Below, in pieces: positions 1-12,445 of a stretch of DNA of 64,000 nucleotides; within the stretch, counting starts at the first letter, position 1, and each line of letters opens with the position of its first letter. Below the pieces are notes generated by a model. It saw only the letters and a list, made by a program, of their open reading frames with translations, ran no database searches and was not told the DNA's origin. The translations under genes were made by a program, and so were the position numbers. The stretch comes from Axinella damicornis (taxonomy: Eukaryota; Porifera; Demospongiae; Axinellida; Axinellidae). The stretch covers positions 7,801,131 through 7,865,130 of the forward strand of contig OZ007509.1 of assembly GCA_963931865.1 (NCBI GenBank), in the 5' to 3' direction.

Positions 1-824
1 TGTGGAATAAAGAATTCAATAACTCATCACAGTAATCATCTCAGCAGACACTGATTCATTAATCTGTACCAAAAGAGCAAATACGTAGCCAATCAAAAAT
101 GACAACTCCCTTTTTTACTGCTACCTTTAATTTTGATGCAGAAGAGCAAATGTATAGAAGTGAACCATTGGAGCTTACATGTAGGACATTCCACTGCCCA
201 CTGTCCATCGTTACTACTGGACATGAGGTGCGTCAATTTTGTGATTTTTATATTAGTGGGTATAGGTCTCAAAATTATGCCCTGTGAAAAAGATGAGTCA
301 CATGACATACATGTCCGCACTTTGCACTTATTGATTATTCTTTTATTTGTTTATTTGACGAGTCTATTCAGCATGGCTCTGGAAAGTGAATAGTGCATGA
401 AGAATAAAACTGCTGGATCTGATCTGCAAGGCACAGTAGCACAGGCAGTTTCATCAGTCTCGATCACTGATACAATTGCGGCAACACGTGTGAAAGCAAT
501 GGACAGCAGCCGATCACACCAAAGAGACTCGCACGTCAATTTCACTAGTCAGCAGAAGGCCATGCATGGTAGAGCAGCAGAGTGGAGTGAGAATGGGATA
601 GCTACAACAAGCCCCTTTACCTACGAGTGGGTGTGGTTATCTAGTATTTCTGTGAAATTTTGTAGAAGGCCGAAAATTTTGTCCTTTAATTTTAATTTGG
701 CTGTGTGGTATGTTGGGACAGGAAATGGCGAGGACTATAGCCTTGATGAATGGGACACAGTGGGATGTCTCAAGACATCCCTTCCTGTCTAATTGACACT
801 CATGGACAGTGGGGATTGTAAGCA

Positions 825-1910
825 GTGCAAGGGACACAGTGGGATTCCCCAATGCACCATTAGACAGAGAGGTACAGCTTGGGACATCCCACTGTGTCCC
901 TTGCACCACTGCTCACAATCCATGTTGTCCATCCCATCCTAATGCCATCCTTGGACATGGTCATGTGACATGCACCACAGGCGAATTTATGTGAAGGTTT
1001 CTGTACTGAAGAATTTTCTCGGCTTCAAACGAAATTGATATCGTTTGAAAGGTTTGGTGGAGTAGTTTCCAAATATGCCATCAACTCCAGGGTCACTTAG
1101 GCTGTAGGGCCTCTTGAAGGAGTGGCCGTGTGGGATGGTGGAGAAGCCAGTGCTCAAGGCACTCCTGGTACTCCAACAGGAAGTCTGCCCAACCCGAAAC
1201 GTCTTTGAGACACTTTTCAAACTCCCCAACTGTAGCTTCACTTCTCGCAGCAAACATGGAAAGCTCGATACTGTGTAGAGAAGACTCATTCCCTTCTGTA
1301 GTTAATGAGAAGGTACAGCCGAGGAAATGAGGTGATTGTTGTCCTTGGCTCAGCCATCTGTGTTGAAACGTAACAAGCAGCCAAGCTCAAGAGCTCAACT
1401 ATCAAGGATATCAAGTTGGCCATGTTGACATGGGAACGAGGCTTTTGAGGTTAGGAATGTCATTCATGCACAGCACATAGTCACATGTGCAAAAAATGTG
1501 TCCAACCTCCTCTGCCACTGTGTCCCTTGCACTGCTCACAATCCATCCCATCCTAATGTGCTAGAAGGGACAGCTTGGGACATCCCACTGTGTCCCTTGC
1601 ACTGGTCACAATTCATCCCACCCTAATGTGCTGGAAGGGACAGCTTGGGACATCCCACTGTATCCCTTGCACTGCTCACAATCCATCCCACCCTAATGTG
1701 CTAGAAGGGACAGCTTGGGACGTGTGTCCCTTGCACTGGTCACAATCCATCTCATCCTAATGTGCTAGAAGGGACAGCTTGGGACATCCCACTGTGTCCC
1801 TTGCACTGGTCACAATCCATCCCACCCTAATGTGCTAGAAGGGACAGCTTGGGACATCCCACTGTGTCCCGTGCACTGCTCACAATCCATGTTGTCCATC
1901 CCATCCTAAT
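825..1910. repeat. 70-bp minisatellite (left copy)
   Basis: Tandem units of about 70 bp lie at 1495-1910. Each carries GGGACAGCTTGGGACATCCC, CACTGTGTCCCTTGCACTG and a CACAATCCATCCCA segment. The landmark CTAGAAGGGACAG recurs at about 1561, 1631, 1701, 1764 and 1834. A related, less regular piece lies at 825-935. Short ORFs over it are repeat artefacts. Confidence 0.85.
1093..1357 (-). CDS. Candidate terminal exon of unidentified gene (left copy)
   Basis: Identical to the exon described at 43764-44028. An AG acceptor is followed by an 87-codon frame that ends in TGA. Product unknown. See the right-copy entry for the residue description. Confidence 0.3.
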
Positions 1911-2040
1911 GTACTGACTCAAGGGGGGATGAAATTGTAGTGTGGTGAAGTACATGCTTGTAAGGGGGGAGGCATGAGTTGCCTTGCATACATAATAGGT
2001 TTCAAAGGGGGGCAGAAAAGACTCAAGGGGGCCAAATGCT

Positions 2041-2065
2041 CCCCCCCCCCCCCCCCCCCCCCCCC
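2041..2065. repeat. Poly-C tract
   Basis: A run of 25 C. The equivalent run in the right copy is six bases longer, so this is a length-variable homopolymer. Confidence 0.95.
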
Positions 2066-2314
2066 TGCCATAGTGTCCCACACAACAATCCAATGTCCAT
2101 CTTGACCCAATCAGGAAGGCACACCTTGGAAAGGGTGGACAGTGAGGGTTAAGGCATGCTCTGTGGAACACAGTCGGATGTCCCAAGATACCCCTTCCTG
2201 TCCCTCTATGGCAAGCCTAAATCTTCCATCCCATCCTAACATACCACTCGATACCCCACACTATCCATTCTTGTCCATAAAAAATCCCATGTGTGTCCAT
2301 GTGTGCTACATCAC

Positions 2315-3007
2315 CTTAGTGAGGTACTCGTGTGCCTTGATGTCATTTCTGCTCACAACCTGTCCCAGCTGGAGGCTACGGGCTAGCACGAAGCACCCCA
2401 TGGCTACACCACGGCAGTCCAGCGGGGACAGACCTCCTCCATCCTGCACTGAGGGTTCTTCCAGCTCACTGACCCTGCATGGAGCAGAGGGAGAGACTCA
2501 GACACTAGAGTGTCTTAGAGTGTGGTACATTCAAGTAGAGAGCCTCATTCCCTCGCCCTCCCCAGCTTTTTGCTTCATAGTGTACAGTATGTGACAAAGA
2601 GCTAGGGAGGAGTGAGAACGAGGCTATCTCTTGGGTACTGAGCATTGTGTTCGGCCTCAGGTTACTAAGCATCATATTATTCTCCTTGGAAATCGAAACG
2701 ATTACAGCATCCTGTTGGATGAACCCTTGGAGATATGGATGACCAGTGGGACTGTTCCGACTGCATGAAGTTATCTAGTCAACATGTGGATGTCAGAGTA
2801 CCTATAGATCACTCACTTAAATGCAGTTTCAGCTGCCTTTGAGAACAGCTTTGTTGTGTAATAGTGGTGTGCTAGGAGCCCCATGCCATACACGCACCCT
2901 CCCTCGGCAGATTTCTTCAGCCACCATAGCCCTCTTTCGGTATCTCTGGCACATCCCAGCCCATTTACATACAACATCCCCACAGCAGCTGGAAGAGGTG
3001 TGTGCGT

Positions 3008-3054
<47 letters not shown>

Positions 3055-3065
3055 TGTGTGTGTGT

Positions 3066-3125
<60 letters not shown>

Positions 3126-3196
3126 TGGCCACAAGTCACTAAAAATCACTATAGAACATGTTGGGAAGAGAGTAACGGCTTACCCATGGATTCCAG
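2315..3196 (-). CDS. LRP2BP 3' half, left copy (partial, cut by gap)
   Basis: Exons 5 (3' 13 nt only, 3184-3196), 6 (2817-2988) and 7 (2315-2474) of the Sel1-repeat protein LRP2BP, duplicated from 44992-45911. Exon 5 runs into the N gap. Its donor reads ATGG|GTAAG, which leaves phase 1 and joins in frame to exon 6 (CT GCT GTG). The right copy lacks one base here. Visible protein includes the Sel1-type pattern [15 protein letters not shown] followed by ALMOST the same spacing as family members. Exons 1-4 have no left copy in this window, so this is either an assembly duplicate or an orphan 3' fragment. Confidence 0.8.
3000..3122. repeat. (GT)n microsatellite (left copy)
   Basis: About 120 bp of GT with two GA interruptions. 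On the minus strand it is a CA tract directly upstream of the LRP2BP exon 6 acceptor. The GT-frame ORFs crossing it are not genes. Confidence 0.95.
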
Positions 3197-3396
3197 NNNN
3201 NNNNNNNNNNNNNNNNNNNNNNNNNNNNNNNNNNNNNNNNNNNNNNNNNNNNNNNNNNNNNNNNNNNNNNNNNNNNNNNNNNNNNNNNNNNNNNNNNNNN
3301 NNNNNNNNNNNNNNNNNNNNNNNNNNNNNNNNNNNNNNNNNNNNNNNNNNNNNNNNNNNNNNNNNNNNNNNNNNNNNNNNNNNNNNNNNNNNNNNN
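3197..3396. other. Assembly gap (200 N)
   Basis: Exactly 200 N, a typical fixed-size placeholder, so its true length is unknown. It begins inside LRP2BP exon 5 of the left copy. In the right copy the corresponding place is followed within about 40 bp by roughly 400 bp of GGGA repeat, a plausible cause of the break. Sequence after the gap does not match the continuation of the right copy. Confidence 0.99.
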
Positions 3397-3719
3397 TCAA
3401 GCGCCCACCCCCCTCTTCACGCGAAAGTCACTGCACGGGGTCCAAAAGCAGTGTAGTAAGGGCCCACCCATCACAAAAGTTTTGAGCAGCATTTCTTAAC
3501 CTCTGGGCGAGGTTGTGCATTCAAAAAAGGCCGTGAAGTATGAACTACGGCGTGCTTTAAAGACGCGCGATCAATTTCTATGTGTGAAAATGGACTTATA
3601 TATTCATAGCCGGTCATTGATATTCACAGCTTACCGCAGCGCTTGTTGTTTATACAGGTAACCAGTAGTCCATAGCACAGAGAACTAGAACTAAGAGTAA
3701 AGTGATATAATTATATTAG

Positions 3720-3864
3720 CTACTCTCACATAGGCCTAGAGTGGTCTGTTGCCATGTCATGTGCATTTGTACATTTGTACTTTTGTGTGTGGTCTTATGG
3801 GCCAAACGTGGCCTGCTGTCATTGCGACAGGACCTAAAAATAAAATTCAATTCAATTCAATTCA
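3720..3864 (+). mobile_element. Possible LINE 3' end with ATTCA tail
   Basis: An AT-rich stretch ends in AAAATAAAATTCAATTCAAT and further ATTCA units. Short tandem tails of this kind are common at the 3' ends of CR1/L2-type non-LTR elements. No coding part remains. The surrounding 3397-4920 holds no gene I can recognise. Confidence 0.35.
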
Positions 3865-4926
3865 TGCCTAAGTAGTCTGAGTACGCATCTAGTGCCCACC
3901 CCCCTGTTCAGCGGCGTTCTATTGTCCCCAAACCCTGGGCGCTTAATACATACTCTACAGTATAAGATGGGCAGCTGACTACCATGGCATACCACACGTA
4001 CATTTCTCTCCCTCAGCCAGCTTCCATGCATGTCAACTCCTGAGGAAGGACAGATAGAGACCAGCACCTATGAGAAATCCTTTGGCTAGCCAATGTCCAT
4101 CCAGAACCCTGGGATGTTGTGTGTGTGTATGTATTGTGTGTGCATATTGTGTGAATGCATGACATTGTGTGTGTTTGTTAAGATTAGGTTTTCTTTACCA
4201 TATCACAATACGAACCAAATCCTTGTGGGGATGTGAAATTATTGCCCAATATGTTTCCCCAATGTGGCATAGAGGTTAGAGTCAGTATTAACGTACGTCG
4301 TACACACACTTATTGACATCATAGCTTGGGTTAGGGAAAATTTCTTGCAATGGGATATTTCCATAGGAGACTTGTCCCCAGCCCCTTTAGCATAGATAAT
4401 AATGCCTTAGGATTTCTCTCTTGGGAACAGGGTCTGCAGCTGGTCAGTGAGATTTGATACAGTGAATTCAGGTGGGGGCCCAATATACATTCCAGAGACA
4501 TTTAAACCAGAGATATTTCCATGCTCTCTGCTATTGCAAATTAGCACACTGTAGAGGTAGGCTTCGTACTAAACCTAGCTGTATGCCTCCTCTTCTTGGT
4601 GAGGCCTCCCTGCTTCTCTTCTTTTGTATCCTCATTTCCTCTGTTAGCTCATACCATGCAGTCACCTTGCACCTGTTGTGAGCGAAAAAACTTGAGTAGT
4701 CTTATTCTCCCTTATTCTAGTAAACTTCTGTTTGTCCATATGGAGTAATACTCAAAATATGACCCGAGAGTGAGCCTGCAAACAAACAAACCCTTCCAGA
4801 AAATCAGGTCTGTCATACGTACTTCAAATTACACATCTTCCCATCCATAAACATACTCACACTGTCAAGGGAGTCATGTTCCACGTATAACCCACTAGAC
4901 TATAGTGGCGGACATGATGTCAGCAC

Positions 4927-5122
4927 CCTCGGTCCGGCTGGTCCAGCTGGTCCGGCTGGTCCAGCTGGTCCGGCTGGTCCAGCTGGTCCGGCTGGTCCAG
5001 CTGGTCCAGCTGGTCCAGCTGGTCCGACTGGTCCAGCTGGTCCAGCTGGTCCGACTGGTCCGGCTGGTCCAGCTGGTCCGGCTGGTCCGGCTGGTCCGGC
5101 TGGTCCAGCTGGTCCAGCTTTG
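4927..5122. repeat. 9-bp minisatellite (GGTCCAGCT/GGTCCGGCT)
   Basis: About 22 tandem 9-bp units alternating GGTCCAGCT, GGTCCGGCT and GGTCCGACT. Because 9 is a multiple of 3, all frames stay open and give artefactual repeat ORFs on both strands. Confidence 0.95.
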
Positions 5123-5931
5123 GCCGGACCACTTTTCCAGCCGACCTGATTATAACATCATGTCGTCACGCATAATCTATGCTCGATTGTATATTCAGAA
5201 TCAGCAATGGCATCATTTTGTTTCTCGTTCTAGTTCTGGGCCCACCTCCACACCAGCCAAGGTATTTTTCTTTCCCAAAACGACCATTTGGATGCTGCAA
5301 GAGTGCTTCCTCATTGCTAAAACAACATGCTAAAAATGTTTCCCGCGCTTTGTGTGGACAGATCAGTGCTTCACACCTCTGCGGAGACAAAAAGCGCCTC
5401 CGGGCACTGCCTTCCGTGGTGCGCTACAATGGTGGGCCCCAAAGGTGCTCCATTTGAAAAAAAACATGAACATGGATGTTACACCAGACCCTCAGTCATA
5501 CCTCAGTTTGGTGACATTAGTGTAGGCCAACAGACAGATAGGAGAAGAGAAGGTATGTGGTATGGCTGCCCAGGTTCTCACCTTGGAATGTGGAATGCTT
5601 GAGCTGCACATTGACATTCATGGGGTAGCTAGACGCTATTTGAGCATCTCAGAGCCCGCGATTACCATCTGGTGAGCTGGAGGAGGCGGGGTGGAGGTGA
5701 AGAGAGCTTGGAAGACGGAGGTGTAGGCAAGGTTGGATGTTTCCTTTCTGTTTCATCTTTATAGCTGTCAGGAAGGACTCTCATGGCAACTTGGGGCTTT
5801 CCACTGCCCTGCTACTGCTTTTCTGTTTCCGTGCTGCACGTCTTTCTAAGCATCGTGCACTGTGTGGTGATTGTGCAATCAGCATGTATTATGGTAAACT
5901 AGGGGTGTGCTCATGGGCGTATCGGTACCAA

Positions 5932-5966
<35 letters not shown>
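5932..5966. repeat. Poly-G tract
   Basis: A run of 35 G. The flanking 5130-7750 contains scattered short ORFs only, none recognised. Confidence 0.95.
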
Positions 5967-6504
5967 CTGCAGCCCCTTGTATAGTCCAGAAGACGCTCAC
6001 CATGGGGCGTTAAATAAGTCAAACTACCCTATACAGGATCTTGGTTAAGAGGAGGAGGGTGTATTTTCAAAGGGGGCGTATTAGCGGGAGAATACGGTCA
6101 TGTATTAATTACGTATGTGTGGAGACTCTCTCACAAACCACCCGATTTTACATTATGTGAGTTTAAAGTTCAATGGTTCAATGGTTCGTACGTAACGTAT
6201 GCGCTACTTCTAATGTGTGTAACAACTGAACGCGTAGTAGGACTTGTAACTTGAGATTATTGAACACATACTTACTTGCATGCGATGGTGTCGCAAACCA
6301 GAAATGCTAATGGCAATTGAACATCGTCCATTGTCTCAAACACCATCCTAGGGCTTATGATGCCAGCCGGACACTGGACAAAGTCGCAAGCCGTTGATAA
6401 ACCACTTATATCATGACAAAGATATTGCCATGACATGTTGTGACATCACTTATCATCTTGCTACAGTCATAAGCAATGTTACTTTGTGATGGTGATATAT
6501 CATA

Positions 6505-6592
6505 GCCTCGTAGCCAGTCCACACCCCAGCTTTTGTCCCTTCTTCCCCTTTGTCGCTTGAGACAAAAGGGGTGTGGACTGGGAACAAAGCTA
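6505..6592. mobile_element. Fold-back MITE, TAGCCTCG family (diverged)
   Basis: Left end TAGCCTCGTAGCCAGTCCAC and right end GTGGACTGGGAACAAAGCTA are near-complementary. The core CCCCAGCTTTTGTC pairs with GACAAAAGGGG. It belongs to the abundant palindromic family ending TAGCCTCGTTCCCAGGC. Confidence 0.7.
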
Positions 6593-7758
6593 CTATAAAT
6601 CATGTGTCACAACCATCGCAGCATCCCTATTCCCTACAGGATGCAATCGGCTGGTAGATGTTGATAAATATACAATGGCTAAGTCAAAAGTCTTGCAAAG
6701 CAGCAACAACAGCCAAGTCTTGGGAGGGCATTATATCGAGCAGCTACATGCACTCTTTTAGAATTTGGTAATGGGGGACTGCAGATTCAGCACATAATAT
6801 TATGGGACCAGTGCCAAGGGTCAACAGGGCTTGTGTAATCATAGGCCTGTCAAGTTCAACGAGTCAGCGGACGGTTGCGCAGGCTACGCCGTACATGATC
6901 GCTACTAACTTGTTTATTGCGCCAGTGCTATGTCACAGACATCGACAGTGCAGTCTATCGATCAAGCAACCAACAATGATGGCAAGTCCACGCCGCCAGT
7001 AACGCTCCCATCCAGTTATTATCCGTAGCTTGTACGTACAACACACTAAGTTATGTAGCAACTCGCACTACTATACTAACGACACACTGACAAGCTAAAG
7101 CAAGCAATGGTGACTATTTTCCAAAACCGGAAGTGCGTTCAACATGCGCGCAATTACCGTAATTGGTCATTCTATTTTTACTACCCGCTGGTGTATGTAG
7201 CAATGCAAGGTCCCAGCCCTTACCTTGCCTGAGACTGATCTCCTTGCTTAGTGATCTCTATATAGGTCAATCGTGCACTCCTCCACTTTGGTCTCACACT
7301 CTCGGTCTGAAGACATTCACAGCTCATGTGTGTGTGTGCGACTGAGTGTGTATGTGGGAGGGGTGGGAGAGGGTGGGGATGGAATGACTATTCAATTCTA
7401 GCCTCATTTCCAAGCTGCTAGTTAATTACATGACTGTGTATTATAAAATCTGCCATCTTAAATTGCGTACATATTTGCAAGTTACTCAGCATTTCAATGT
7501 TGAACTCTAGCCTCGTTCCCAGGCCATTTAAAGTTGTCCATAGATGATCATCGCCATTAGTTGTGCCTATTTCTTGGATCAAAACACTTCGAAACAGTTT
7601 GTTTGTTGCTACTAAAACTGTCTATTCATCGATCAAAATTGGAATAAGCTGACACTCCTTTAAAGGAAAACATGGCTAGCCTACATGACCACCCAGGATC
7701 AGAGAGTGCTTTGATCCATCTACAATGGTAGCTGTCTCTGTAAAGCCTACTCACTGTA

Positions 7759-8170
7759 GTTAACTCTTTAGGGCCAAAGTTTTTTCTGTAGAAAATTTAA
7801 ACATATCCTAATTTCTGTTCCCTCACATAGCTGGGCTTGAAACTGCTCACACAGGTATTATAGCTACAATATAAGCGTATATGCGACTTAACCACAACCA
7901 CCAAAATTTAATAACGAACTTGCAATCAAGTCTCCCGAGAAAAGGAACCTGCCATGGCTGAAAAACGGGCCATGAATGCTGGAAATGGAGGCCCTACAAG
8001 GCAAGACAGCTACTTTTCTACGTCCAAAAACGATGGAAATGGCCCCCAGTGCCATGCAACCAAGACCTTTGTACCGTGGAGCCCAGACACGGCGATGCTG
8101 TTTGCACCCTTCACTGCTTCAGCCTCAGGTAACCTTTCAACCAGCAGACTGCGCTCCAACCGCTGAATCG
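7759..8170. repeat. Dispersed repeat family R1, copy 1
   Basis: Starts GTTAACTCTTTAGGGCCAAA and includes ACTTGCAATCAAGTCTCCCG and GCTGAAAAACGGGC. It shares these landmarks in the same order with 61497-61990. Related 3' pieces occur at about 12020-12170 and 23580-23640. The short ORFs here are carried by the repeat. No terminal inverted repeats were recognised. Confidence 0.7.
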
Positions 8171-8429
8171 CTACAAAGTGCTGGCTCCTTTTGCTTTGCC
8201 GCTTTTACAACGCGTTTGAGTTTTACAAGTTCTACTGAATCAACAGCAGCCCTGCCTAGCGCCAATACCTGAAGATGCTGTCTGTCCCTTTCCTCTTCGC
8301 CAACATCCCGGCTCCAAGTAAGTCTTCGCGGCCATCATGGAAACGACAGAGACGCAAACAGCAGCACCAAGCCGCGTGCACAGCTTCCTGGCACGCGTTT
8401 TCCATGGGGGGAGCATGGAGGTGGGGGTG

Positions 8430-8454
8430 CATGGGGGGGGGGGGGGGGGGGGGG
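8430..8454. repeat. Poly-G tract
   Basis: About 24 consecutive G within a G-rich stretch that begins near 8400. Confidence 0.9.
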
Positions 8455-8882
8455 TGGCGCATGTAACAATATAGTTTCTCTAGCATGTCTACAAATGTAG
8501 TGTGTAAAGTGTGTACAGTAAACTAGTTGTAATGCTCAGCTAAAAATTAATGTAAGAAGAGTATAATTATGGCTCAAATGTGTAACAGTTGCAAAATTGT
8601 GGGAGTAGAAAGAATGAGTAGACAAATTGCCCATAGTCATGAGAGGCTACGTAAATATATATACCTTAATTAGAACTACAAATGAGTCAGACGTTGATGC
8701 CAGCTATTGCGGTGGAATACATAGTTAAAATATTATTTTGCACTCTTGAGGTCATTATTACAATGGAAGGAACCACAACATCCCAAAGGCACTGTACACT
8801 CTATACTTATCCCTATTCCTAGCTATAGTACAACTGAACACTGTTGTAATGGTACATTGTTAAAATGAAGTGATAATTTGAT

Positions 8883-9752
8883 TTAAGCTGACAGCTTCTG
8901 GCATTCATTGGACTCCATTTCTGAGAGTTCAGCATTACCAGCATACGGTGATCCTGACCTGCTCCTTGATCTGCCATTAACAACATTCTGCATTACCCAG
9001 TTGCGTGCCATGTATAGTAAGAAGAAAAGAAAGTGAATCACCGTGAGATAGCCAAGGATACACCCAATTAACCTTGCTGCCATTCCAGGATCAGAGTCAT
9101 AGTCAAGAATCGGATATATGTAGTGATTTCCACTTGCATCAGTGCCGTTGAAAGCATAGTACAGTCCAGTAAAAGCTGCGTATATAAGTCCAAATGATAT
9201 TGGATAGACGACATGTAACAAGCGAACAGGGATGCTCACAATCCAAAGATCTGCAAGAGCTGAAATACCGTTGATCATGTGGACATGCAAGATGATTGGG
9301 CTGAAAAGAAATTCCACCCTTTCAGGATCATAGAAGAATATCCAAAAGAGGATAGAAACTCCAACTGCTAATTCAGTTCCTAGTGTAAAGAACACCCAGT
9401 GTACTTTATTGAGCCATGATGTTCCGCTGTGACCATTACTGGCACTAATCAAGCGTGTGTCTATTAAATTGTTTGGTGCTTCATGTGGTTTGCAGGACCA
9501 GAAGTGTATTTGCAAGAACTGCACAGTTGTTGAAATCACCGCCACTATCAGATAAAGGTTCCAGATAAGAAATGCCCAATAGGTGAGATAGATGAGATAC
9601 TTCGCTCCAAAACCAGAAGTTTTTGCATCAACACCTGTCGCCACCAACCAGGCCAAGAAGTAGATCATCAATATCCAGCGGTACACTACATACAACAGTT
9701 GTGTGAGCCACCACTCTGGAAGCCACTGCAGGAATACAGCAGGATCAGCCAT
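8883..9752 (-). CDS. Rolling-stone-like multi-pass membrane protein
   Basis: A single-exon 289-residue protein starting at ATG. It resembles the protein rolling stone (Rost) family, known from Drosophila myoblast fusion and often expanded in invertebrates. About six hydrophobic segments are visible, near residues 26-45, 52-78, 118-140, 150-172, 175-200 and 225-250. Family-like features are a YRWILMIYFLAWL start, YLTYWAFLIWNLYL in segment 2, and a histidine-bearing LHVHMINGISALADL in segment 4. A polar C-terminal tail (RSRSRSGSP, then acidic residues) is probably cytoplasmic. No signal peptide is separable from the first helix. The function here is inferred from family only. The start is supported by the family-like N-terminus and lack of an upstream exon signal. 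Confidence 0.8.
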   Translation of the reverse strand: MADPAVFLQWLPEWWLTQLLYVVYRWILMIYFLAWLVATGVDAKTSGFGAKYLIYLTYWAFLIWNLYLIVAVISTTVQFLQIHFWSCKPHEAPNNLIDTRLISASNGHSGTSWLNKVHWVFFTLGTELAVGVSILFWIFFYDPERVEFLFSPIILHVHMINGISALADLWIVSIPVRLLHVVYPISFGLIYAAFTGLYYAFNGTDASGNHYIYPILDYDSDPGMAARLIGCILGYLTVIHFLFFLLYMARNWVMQNVVNGRSRSRSGSPYAGNAELSEMESNECQKLSA

Positions 9753-10375
9753 TATGAAAGTGACTTATACACAGTTGTTATGCATAATGTGCATGGCATA
9801 ACTGGGTGAGCAATGGCTGAAATACAGGCTCAAGAGCCTTTTTCAATGCGGTCAAGTTGATGACCCCCAGTCTTAACTGTGACTACAGCATCTTAACTGT
9901 GACTGTGGGCATGACACCCCATTGTTGTAGACATGTATACTGTCCTAGCCATATTCATGAGCCTAGCTAGGTGGCCACTGACAGTAAAATACACCTGACG
10001 GGTATAGAGGAACACTTCAGTGCCATGTAACTATACATGTGTGGACATGCCTCCACAATGCAATTAACTTTAAGCACAACAGATGACCTATACATGGGTA
10101 GTATATCACCGTGTACATAAATTTCCCCCTCATATAATGATTGTAGTCTGTAACCTTACTCTCTCTATAGTTTACTCTCCTAGAAATTGTACCTCTGTAT
10201 TCTATACATTCTGTCATTGTATACTGTTTAAGCTTAGGGTACTGTTACATAAGCAATAAGTGACAATTTGCAAGCTAAACATGAATTTACCAAGAATTGC
10301 AATGAATGAACACAAAAGGCAAGTTAACTAGCAACCTAGAAACGGGACAGGTAATACATTATGCAGTGGAAATTA

Positions 10376-10765
10376 AGGTTACGGGATACTTGTGCACACG
10401 CTGTCCGAAATGTGTTGGAAGTGCATGCTGAATTTTTGTAGACAATAATCTCTAGTATGAAGAGCATGAACAATTTGATTCTGGCGGTGGAGGTGCGCTG
10501 TCACAAGCTGCTGGGCATGATGGAAGCTTTTATGGATACACTTTATAACAAGCAGTTCAGTTCACAAAACCCCCCGCTTTTCACGAGCAGATAAATTTGC
10601 CAAGGACTATGCGATCAAATAAAGCTTCTGTTTGTCATGCCCTTTGAGGACTATTTTAACACCGTTGACTAGGTCCAATTCGAGTTCCACAATTTTACAA
10701 AATTCAGCATGCACTTTCAATGCACTATGCACAGCGCGCGTACAAGTATCCCATATAACTTTAAC
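10376..10765. mobile_element. MITE with ~30-bp terminal inverted repeats
   Basis: The left end, GTTACGGGATACTTGTGCAC then GTGCATGCTGAATTTTTGTA, is mirrored on the right by AAATTCAGCATGCAC and GTACAAGTATCCCATATAAC. The inside is non-coding. The rest of 9753-12280 holds no gene I can support. Confidence 0.65.
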
Positions 10766-12412
10766 TTCATTACTTAGCTTCCTTGGTAGTAGGAAGTAAG
10801 GTAAGAGAGGGGTTTCTGGACAGTGGAAGTTTCCAGACGTTGCTCCAAAATTTGCTCCTTAAGCTTCTTGTGGCCAAACGAGGGACTTTGAGGGACACAT
10901 AGTGTGCCGTATGTGGCCTGTCGATTAGATTAACCTGTTGGCCTGTCAACACGTGTTGCAATCTGTGCGTAGGCTCATCATGGTAGCCATTGATAGTGAG
11001 TTGGAGACATGAATGGTCTAGCTATTCGATGGCCACAACAAGGACAGATTGAGACCACTCACGTGCACGGGCCTGTAGCTATACCTCTTCAATTGCTATA
11101 TGCAGCATTGGGTACTACTGCATGGCAACAACAGTGTGCAGCATGATTGTGCATGTATAGGTAGTGCGTGGCATACCTGCTAGGCTTCTTAATTTCCCGT
11201 GTTGTAATTCTGTGGCATATTCTGATGACAGTAATGCACAGTGAAATATGTTCTACTTTCTGTATATACACCTGCTCAGGCTCGCACACAATGTCATGCA
11301 TTCGGCTATTTGGAACAAGTACTAGTGACTTTGGTTTGTTATGTCGCTGTTTACTGGTTTCATGTTTGTTGCAACACCAAACTCATACAAATAGCTAGCA
11401 ACCCAGCATGACATGTACACATCACATTGAGTTGCATGTGTCAGTTCTCTCTCTCTGCTCATGCTTCCTAAACTAAACCTCTACCTACTTTGTAGGGTCG
11501 TCGCATGCATCTTTCCAGTTACCAACAAAGTTGGAATCACCCTTAGAGGCTATAATTTCATCCTCCTTGAAACTGGAAATGCATACACTAACGCTGTCAC
11601 ATTGACAAAAGGGCACTGTTTGAAAAGCTTAACAACTGCCGCAAAAGAACGCTGTGGAAATTCAGAAGACAACGGCTGATTTCTGGAAGTTCAGCACTCT
11701 TCACCTTTTTTTACTGCTATAGCAACAACACGACTTACTTAATTGAATTTATTTTGTGCATGCCCCTATAATATTGGTATGGCCATGGCCGATCCCGACG
11801 AATAGCTAGCTTTTGCTGGCCCTCTGTAGATGTGCACTCCAAGGCTCTAAAGCAACAATTTTGCCTGAATGAAGAAGCAGGGTGGACTCTCGACCGGGAT
11901 TACTACTCAGCAGGAAGAAGCATGAAGTGTGTATCATAATGCATTAATTCTAGCCAGACTCAACTCTCAACACAACCAACAACTGGTCAGGCCTATTTAC
12001 TCCGAGAAATGGCCACCTGGCTTCAACCAAGAGCTATTCATGGCTAAGCCCAGATGTGGCCATCCTGTTTGCACCCTTCAGGTGCACCCACCCACCTCCC
12101 CCTGTCCCACCCTTTCTGCTCAAAGGATATTGCCAGAGTGAAATCATGAAGCTGAAAGTCTCATGTCGCATATAATTCGTCATTGGTCGGTAAAGTGTTA
12201 AGCTGTGAGCTTGTAGCTATTTACCCCCGACATACAGTACACAACTATGTTCCAAATATCAGTGCGGATACTAGCATGTTGATGCATCAATACATTAAGA
12301 TTTTAACCGTGTGTTTGTCTGTGTGTGTGTGTAACGGAAGTGGGATGTTCGTGGGGTGGAACTAGACTAGTGACGTGCGACTTTCGTACCATTGAACCTC
12401 GAACTCCGCGAA

Positions 12413-12429
12413 GAATGTTCGAGAACATT
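12413..12429. promoter_or_regulatory. Heat-shock-element match
   Basis: GAATGTTCGAGAACATT contains GAAnnTTCnnGAAnnTT, three perfect and one partial inverted nGAAn unit, the HSF trimer site. Binding or activity is not shown by sequence alone. Confidence 0.55.
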
Positions 12430-12445
12430 GGGTATGGGCTAGCTG

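Larger units (their letters stand above)
1..3196. repeat. Left copy of a >=3.2-kb near-identical direct duplication
   Basis: This block matches 42672-45871 in the same orientation. The predicted proteins from both copies are identical over most of their length. The differences I could see are all length changes: the C-run at 2041 (six bases shorter here), the pattern inside the GT repeat, a C near 2513, a C near 2560, and a C at 3183-3185. I noticed no substitutions. The left edge is the window edge, so the duplication may extend further. The right edge is a 200-N gap. Length-only differences suggest two assemblies of one locus rather than an old duplication. Confidence 0.95.
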
